This document shows, piece by piece, positions 32,815-33,457 of a stretch of 33,457 nucleotides of DNA; the stretch's first letter is position 1, and every line of letters starts with the position of its first letter. Source of the DNA: Clostridia bacterium (GTDB taxonomy: Bacteria; Bacillota; Clostridia; Oscillospirales; CAG-272); NCBI GenBank assembly GCA_017454525.1, contig JAFTCT010000120.1, forward strand, positions 1 to 33,457, given 5' to 3'. Position numbers and translations under genes: made by a program. The notes under the pieces were generated by a model, which saw nothing but the letters and a program-made list of their open reading frames with translations, ran no database searches and had not been told where the DNA came from.

Positions 32815-33213
32815 ATGAGGTCGAAAAATCGTTTATGGCACAGCAGAACATCTACGACAATGAGACGTTTTTCACTGAATAATAAAGAATTTGAGGATTG
32901 CGTTTCCGTCTTCGGCTCGAAGGAGAAATACCTCGAACTCGGACGCGGCTATGCCGTTATGAAGGAAGGAAAGATCGTTTCCGCCGCGTCGTCTTATTCC
33001 AGATACCGTGGAGGGATCGATGTCGAGATCGATACCGTCAGGCAAGAACGGCGCAAAGGTCTTGGCACCGCGGTCGCCGCAAAACTGATCCTCTCGTGCC
33101 TTGACGAAGGGCTCTATCCCGCGTGGGACGCGGCGAATATGCTGTCCGTCCGCCTCGCGGAAAAACTCGGCTATGAATTCAGCCGCGAATACGTCTGCTT
33201 CGAGGTCGAATAA
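32815..33213 (+). pseudogene. C-terminal half of a ZmaR-like GNAT acetyltransferase
   Basis: A frame of 132 codons. From about residue 22 (LNNKEFEDCVSVFGSKEKYL) it matches the C-terminal GNAT half of the GNAT_acetyltr_2/ZmaR-like family: GRGYAVMKEGKIVSAASSYS, IDVEIDTVRQERRKGLGTAVAAK and YPAWDAANMLSVRLAEKLGYE. Whole proteins of this family are about 250 residues; the N-terminal half is missing here. The first 20 codons are not family sequence but the start of another gene read in a different frame. A shortened protein from the ATG at 32815 is possible but probably inactive. Confidence 0.8.
32835..32882 (+). pseudogene. First 15 codons of a SAM-dependent methyltransferase gene
   Basis: In a second frame, overlapping the GNAT remnant, ATG at 32835 starts MAQQNIYDNETFFTE and then meets TAA (32880-32882). 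The phrase QNIYDNExFF is the typical N-terminus of class I methyltransferases in Clostridia. The remainder of that gene is absent. The junction with the GNAT remnant is at about 32877. Confidence 0.6.
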
Positions 33214-33457
33214 ACCGTTTGAAGTATTCCGCTTTGACAAAAATAATTGAAACGCCAAAAACCGCCGGGAAAGGAGAAAATTTACTCACTACACGATTTT
33301 TGAACGTTATTTAAGATTTTCGTAAATTCTCAAAGTAAATGCAACAGTAGCAAAGGGTTGCGTTTAGTGTGAAAAATCAATGGCATTTAGTATGAGAAAA
33401 GAAGTGGAAAGAAGGAGAAATGGGATAAAAAAGCGAAACAAAGCTACAAAAGAGCGC
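33214..33457. other. AT-rich right edge with repeats, no clear gene
   Basis: Composition drops sharply (20 of 60 bases are G or C at 33361-33420). A TTGACA (33234-33239) has no matching -10. AAGGAG (33276 region) is not followed by a start. A possible gene start, ATG at 33380, begins a Lys/Arg-rich frame (MAFSMRKEVERRR) that is open to the window end, but 26 codons are too few to judge. Repeats in this stretch are given separately. Confidence 0.5.
33334..33395. repeat. Inverted and direct GC[G/A]TTTAGT repeats
   Basis: AGTAAATGCAAC (33334-33345) and GTTGCGTTTAGT (33357-33368) form a 12-base inverted repeat with 2 mismatches. GCGTTTAGTGTGA (33360-33372) is repeated as GCATTTAGTATGA (33383-33395) with 2 differences, 23 bases apart. 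They may be regulator sites or a mobile-element end. Confidence 0.55.

Overview
The window looks like the chromosome of a G+C-rich member of the Clostridia (Bacillota), perhaps an Oscillospiraceae/Ruminococcaceae-type gut anaerobe. The reasons are the ylxM-ffh-rpsP-khpA gene order, a T-box leader in front of thrS, a Gram-positive-type LexA box in front of uvrB, sigma-A promoters with 17-base spacers, strong Shine-Dalgarno sites, and a secreted protein with cohesin-like and dockerin-like domains. The lineage is an inference; no rRNA or tRNA gene was found. Most of the window is ordinary core chromosome. Both ends are visibly AT-richer and carry gene fragments.

Layout. 1-1065 (mostly minus strand): a radical SAM gene cut by the window edge, an unassigned gene-tail remnant, a four-helix-bundle (S23-like) gene, and an array of short palindromes. 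1066-4919 (minus): ylxM, ffh, rpsP, khpA and then rlmD. From 4943 the divergent uvrB-uvrA pair runs rightwards behind a LexA box, followed by secG, T-box-controlled thrS, and a 729-residue secreted multidomain protein that ends at a two-way terminator. 15374-18867 (minus): a small XRE regulator with its own promoter, then a murA - M18 aminopeptidase - CBS-pair operon. 19070-23109: an RluA-type pseudouridine synthase diverging from a flavin-reductase-like gene, a PRK06851-like P-loop protein converging on ttcA, and an N-acetylmuramoyl-L-alanine amidase without signal peptide.

23128-27774: a four-gene minus-strand operon (sugar isomerase/epimerase, Gfo/Idh/MocA oxidoreductase, AqpZ-type aquaporin, membrane-anchored alpha/beta hydrolase). 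Its promoter overlaps head-on with the promoter of the divergent trmO. 27936-31770: typA with a TTG start, then a compact three-gene set of two YcxB-like membrane paralogues and a COG3910-like ATPase. 31767-33457: a scrapyard. It holds the last 53 codons of an EAL-domain gene, an intact GNAT gene, a 15-codon methyltransferase start fused over the C-terminal half of a ZmaR-like GNAT gene, and an AT-rich stretch with repeats.

No CRISPR array, prophage or insertion sequence was seen. The best candidate for a little-described system is the YcxB-YcxB-ATPase cassette. The most interesting single protein is the CHAP / PG-binding / leucine-rich / cohesin-like / dockerin-like secreted protein. The most interesting regulatory sites are the perfect inverted repeat at the ylxM-ffh start site, the hairpin between the murA Shine-Dalgarno and its start codon, and the overlapping promoters at 26982-27014.
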